Positions 61,609 to 64,000 of a stretch of 64,000 nt of DNA are shown here, piece after piece. A program made the position numbers and the translations under genes. The first letter of the stretch is position 1, and each line of letters starts with the position of its first letter. The DNA is from Sphingomonas sanguinis (GTDB taxonomy: Bacteria > Pseudomonadota > Alphaproteobacteria > Sphingomonadales > Sphingomonadaceae): positions 2,966,501 through 3,030,500 of the forward strand of contig NZ_CP079203.1 in the NCBI RefSeq assembly GCF_019297835.1, read 5' to 3'. The notes under the pieces were generated by a model. That model ran no database searches. It had not been told where the DNA came from and saw only the letters and a list, made by a program, of their open reading frames with translations.

Positions 61609-62877
61609 AGGATAGCTGATCGGGGTCTGGTACGAAATCCGTCCGAAGAGCCGTTCGATGACTTCCGCGTAGTCCGTGACCCGGGGATCGTCCTCGGCCT
61701 CCGAATCGCTGCGCATCGTCTGGTCGCCGAGCAATCGGTCGTTGCGCTTGTCGACTTCGAAGAGGAGTCCGTCCAAGGCGATCTGAACGTCCTCAGCGTC
61801 GAGGTCGACGAACCGCATCCGCTCTCCGCTCTCCATGGGATAGTCGTCGAGGACCGCGCGGGGGATCAGACGATAGGGACCCAGTCGCTCTCCGATCAGC
61901 TTCGTGAGTTCGGCACCGCTGCGACCAAGACTGCACACCAAGCTGATCGGCCCTATCGACGCGGCAGCCTTCCGTACTTCGACGAGATGGGAGGTGAGGA
62001 TCGGGGGCACTACCCAAAACACGGTCGTCGGTTGGGTCGGAAGTATCAACCCCTTGTTCCTCAACGACCGCAGCCTGCCGTGCAGGTCTCGGACAGCCAT
62101 CGTCAGACCGACGTCCGCTCGCTTCTCCACGAAGATGCCGACGCCCAGAACGATCGTGGTGCTGCGATCCACGATGAACAGACCCGTCGCACCGCGCCGC
62201 TGGTGGTCAAATCTGATCGATAGATTCAGCGGACACTGGTCTATGACAAGCTCACCTCCCGCACGGAGAGGATCAACCATCTTCGGGCGTTGATTCCGCA
62301 GAACGTGGACGCGCTCACGCAGCGCGCTCATCGCCGGAGCCTTCGGTGCCTCCATGCCGCGTGCGCTCAGGTCCTTTATCCCGGTCGTGATCCATCGCGA
62401 TACGTCGGCGATAGAGATGTCCGGCTGTTCAGACATCACGGTCGCGATCCATTCGTCGATGGGTGAACCGAACCCGTCGCGCGCAGCCGAGGGTTTGATC
62501 CTGGTCCGGCGGCCCGGAACCAGACCGCTGATCGGTCCCGAATCGGACACGCGCTTCAGCAGGCCGTACATCGCGCTCTGACCGAGACCGAGTTCCTTCG
62601 CCGCATCCACGACGTGCTGCGTCCGTCGTTCCGTGGCGGGAGGCAGGCGCGAGATCTCCCGGAGCCGCTTGTCGACGGCGGAACGAAGCTCGGGCGCGAG
62701 CGCCGAATACAGCGCCATCTCACGTCGCACGTCGTCCTGCCATGCAGCCGCTTCCTGACTGGTCGCCCCCTCTGGCCTCGGCATGAGTTCGAGCACCACG
62801 GCATGCACTTGGGAAAGGGTTGGTGTCTCCGGCAGCATGACGCAGCGTCTACCCGACATGTGGCCGAAACGCAACAT
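61567..62877 (-). CDS. HTH protein with degenerate transposase-like core, B
   Basis: 436 residues. Helix-turn-helix near the start (VVDAAKELGLGQSAMYGLLKRV), a second winged-helix-like region (PDISIADVSRWITTGIKDLSARGM), then strands ELVIDQCPLNLSI (D213) and TGLFIVDRSTTIVLGVGIFV (D237) and a helix. The Asp spacing (24) nearly equals that in protein A (25). The DDE triad is incomplete. ATG at 62877 has AAAGGA just upstream; starts at 62859 or 62838 are possible. Likely a distant paralogue of protein A, encoded convergently. Confidence 0.55.
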   Translation of the reverse strand: MLRFGHMSGRRCVMLPETPTLSQVHAVVLELMPRPEGATSQEAAAWQDDVRREMALYSALAPELRSAVDKRLREISRLPPATERRTQHVVDAAKELGLGQSAMYGLLKRVSDSGPISGLVPGRRTRIKPSAARDGFGSPIDEWIATVMSEQPDISIADVSRWITTGIKDLSARGMEAPKAPAMSALRERVHVLRNQRPKMVDPLRAGGELVIDQCPLNLSIRFDHQRRGATGLFIVDRSTTIVLGVGIFVEKRADVGLTMAVRDLHGRLRSLRNKGLILPTQPTTVFWVVPPILTSHLVEVRKAAASIGPISLVCSLGRSGAELTKLIGERLGPYRLIPRAVLDDYPMESGERMRFVDLDAEDVQIALDGLLFEVDKRNDRLLGDQTMRSDSEAEDDPRVTDYAEVIERLFGRISYQTPISYPSGSRLGRIGRPTG

Positions 62878-62993
62878 TATCCTTTAAAACCGCTAATACC
62901 ATCGGGATAAGTGTGGAACATCCGATTTCGTCGTGCGATTGTTCGTTACAGACTTTCGGCAACGGTGTCGTTTTGTCTGTGGAGAACGTGGTT

Positions 62994-63239
62994 ATGAGGG
63001 ACATGTCTGTCAACGGGGCAAGTGGCCGAGCCCGGAGGCCGGTGCGCGGCCGGCACCAGAGGTGGACGAGAATCGACCGGCGTCGGTCGCAACTCCGTCA
63101 CGAGGCTCTCCGCACGGTGGATGGGTGCTCGTTCACCCTGCCCGACGAAGGCACCACCCTGCTGCTCGCCGACGGGAAGATCACGGCCGTTCCGGTCGAG
63201 GGAGCCGACCCGTTCTACGTCATCACGAACGACGTCTGA
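62994..63239 (+). CDS. Small basic protein, unknown
   Basis: 81 residues: a very basic N-terminus (GRARRPVRGRHQRWTRIDRRRSQLRHEALR) and a short beta-like tail (CSFTLPDEGTTLLLADGKITAVPV). GGAG lies nine bases before the ATG. Divergent from protein B; first of three closely spaced plus-strand genes. Could bind nucleic acid; no family recognised. Confidence 0.45.
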   Translation: MRDMSVNGASGRARRPVRGRHQRWTRIDRRRSQLRHEALRTVDGCSFTLPDEGTTLLLADGKITAVPVEGADPFYVITNDV

Positions 63240-63354
63240 CGAGGCGCGTCCGGCGTCCGGCCCTGAGGGATCGGACGTCGATCAGCGCGACCCGTGCCGG
63301 CGGACGGCAATCGAGCGGTCGCGCCACCTCAAGCCCTGGATTAGGATAACGCGA

Positions 63355-63732
63355 GTGTTGGACAGCTACGACAACGGGACGACCATCGAGGTCGAACCGA
63401 GCATCATTCACGATCGGCACGTCGATGACGACGGTATCGATCCCGCCGACGGAGATCAGTCCGAGGTGCACGGCCTCCCGGCCGATGTGTCTTCTTCGAG
63501 CATCGCGGCGATCATGCTTCGCCTGCTGGCGGCTGAACCGTTCGAACTGGCGGGACGCCTCTACGTCGCGGGTGACGCGCGCCCACACCCCGACGTCCTC
63601 ATCCTTCAGGAGATCGCCTGGGATCGGAATGGGCCGCTGCTGCTCGAACGCCGGCTGATGACGCTCGCAGCCCTGGAGTTCGCCGTCCGGCAGGACCGCG
63701 CACGGCCCGTACTGCCGGAGAACGTCGGATGA
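63355..63732 (+). CDS. Small acidic protein, unknown
   Basis: 125 residues from a GTG with AGGA nine bases upstream. Acidic N-terminus (HDRHVDDDGIDPADGDQSEV) and a helical/beta C-terminal part (SIAAIMLRLLAAEPFELAGRLYVAG). Its stop overlaps the next ATG (ATGA). Family not recognised. Confidence 0.5.
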   Translation: MLDSYDNGTTIEVEPSIIHDRHVDDDGIDPADGDQSEVHGLPADVSSSSIAAIMLRLLAAEPFELAGRLYVAGDARPHPDVLILQEIAWDRNGPLLLERRLMTLAALEFAVRQDRARPVLPENVG

Positions 63733-64000
63733 TCGTGGATGCGGCACGTCCGGTGAGATCGAGGCGATCGGATCGGCACGGGTCGACACGGGACGCCGAC
63801 GCGTCCGCGTTCGAGGCCGACGCATCTGCCTCCGCGAGCGACCGCGATCGTCTCGCGCCGATGCCGGCGGCCGGGACCGAACGGCGACTGCGGTTGGTCG
63901 TAGCCGGTACCGACGCAGCGGCGGCATCAGTCCCGGCGGCCAGGATCTACGTGGCCGACGACGGGGGGCCCATCAGGACCGTGATCGGAGCCGATCATAG
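63729..64000 (+). CDS. Unknown protein, runs off the window
   Basis: Open from ATG 63729 (overlapping the previous stop) to the right edge, 90 codons visible. Low-complexity charged start (RSRRSDRHGSTRDADASAFEA) followed by RLRLVVAGTDAAAASVPAARIYVADDGG. Too little for a family call. Confidence 0.45.
   Translation, partial: MIVDAARPVRSRRSDRHGSTRDADASAFEADASASASDRDRLAPMPAAGTERRLRLVVAGTDAAAASVPAARIYVADDGGPIRTVIGADH

Overview
The window looks like a chromosome segment (or a large replicon) of a high-GC alphaproteobacterium of the Sphingomonas group. This is inferred from the TonB-receptor/kinase/PnuC salvage cluster, OprB-like and phenol-MetA-like outer-membrane proteins, many LysR/MarR/TetR regulators, and small GC-rich palindromic intergenic repeats. 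No rRNA, tRNA or CRISPR array was seen.

Layout. (1) 1-4263: tail of a TonB-dependent receptor, an APH-fold kinase and a PnuC-family vitamin transporter in one overlapping operon, then a secreted cupin and, on the other strand, an outer-membrane protein. (2) 4264-5371: decayed DNA with a relic of a PAS/receiver signalling protein. (3) 5372-13942: a tightly overlapping four-gene operon: subtilisin+trypsin double protease, trypsin protease with a degenerate NTPase-like tail, STAND/NLR-type NTPase, and NUC-family nuclease. It is followed at 14687-18722 by a second operon of AAA ATPase, subtilase and a DUF3223-like small protein. Together these make a 13-kb double protease/ATPase island that I read as anti-phage defence; this is the most interesting part of the window. 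(4) 18.7-31.8 kb: ordinary accessory metabolism (beta-propeller/DUF305, YeiH-like exporter with a LysR regulator, Amj flippase, a lone SdhC beside a TetR gene with a large shared palindrome, hydrolase/HD operon, M61 peptidase), interleaved with two families of dispersed repeats. (5) 31.9-47.5 kb: regulator-centred modules (IS3-truncated MarR; SDR/AraC; deiminase/PACE efflux/LysR; porin/MFS/DapA-like aldolase/LacI with a perfect operator palindrome; MFS/NmrA-like reductase/HxlR), ending in an IS5 transposase wreck. (6) 47.5-64 kb: about 16 kb of mostly unrecognised genes: a PD-(D/E)XK-like protein, an endonuclease VII-like zinc protein, a DEDDh exonuclease, an ArsR-like HTH protein, two HTH proteins with degenerate transposase (RNase H-fold) cores, several membrane or secreted orphans, and a striking tandem palindrome. 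This looks like an integrated mobile element or plasmid-derived island.

How the genes work together. In the defence island the overlapping stop/start codons (19, 4 and 4 bp; 8 bp in the second operon) imply coordinated synthesis of proteases, a nucleotide-switch sensor and a killer nuclease. The catabolic modules each pair one or two enzymes or transporters with a divergent regulator, and several candidate operators are visible between them. Starts were chosen from Shine-Dalgarno spacing, overlaps and domain boundaries; long open frames antisense to real genes were treated as GC-driven shadows.
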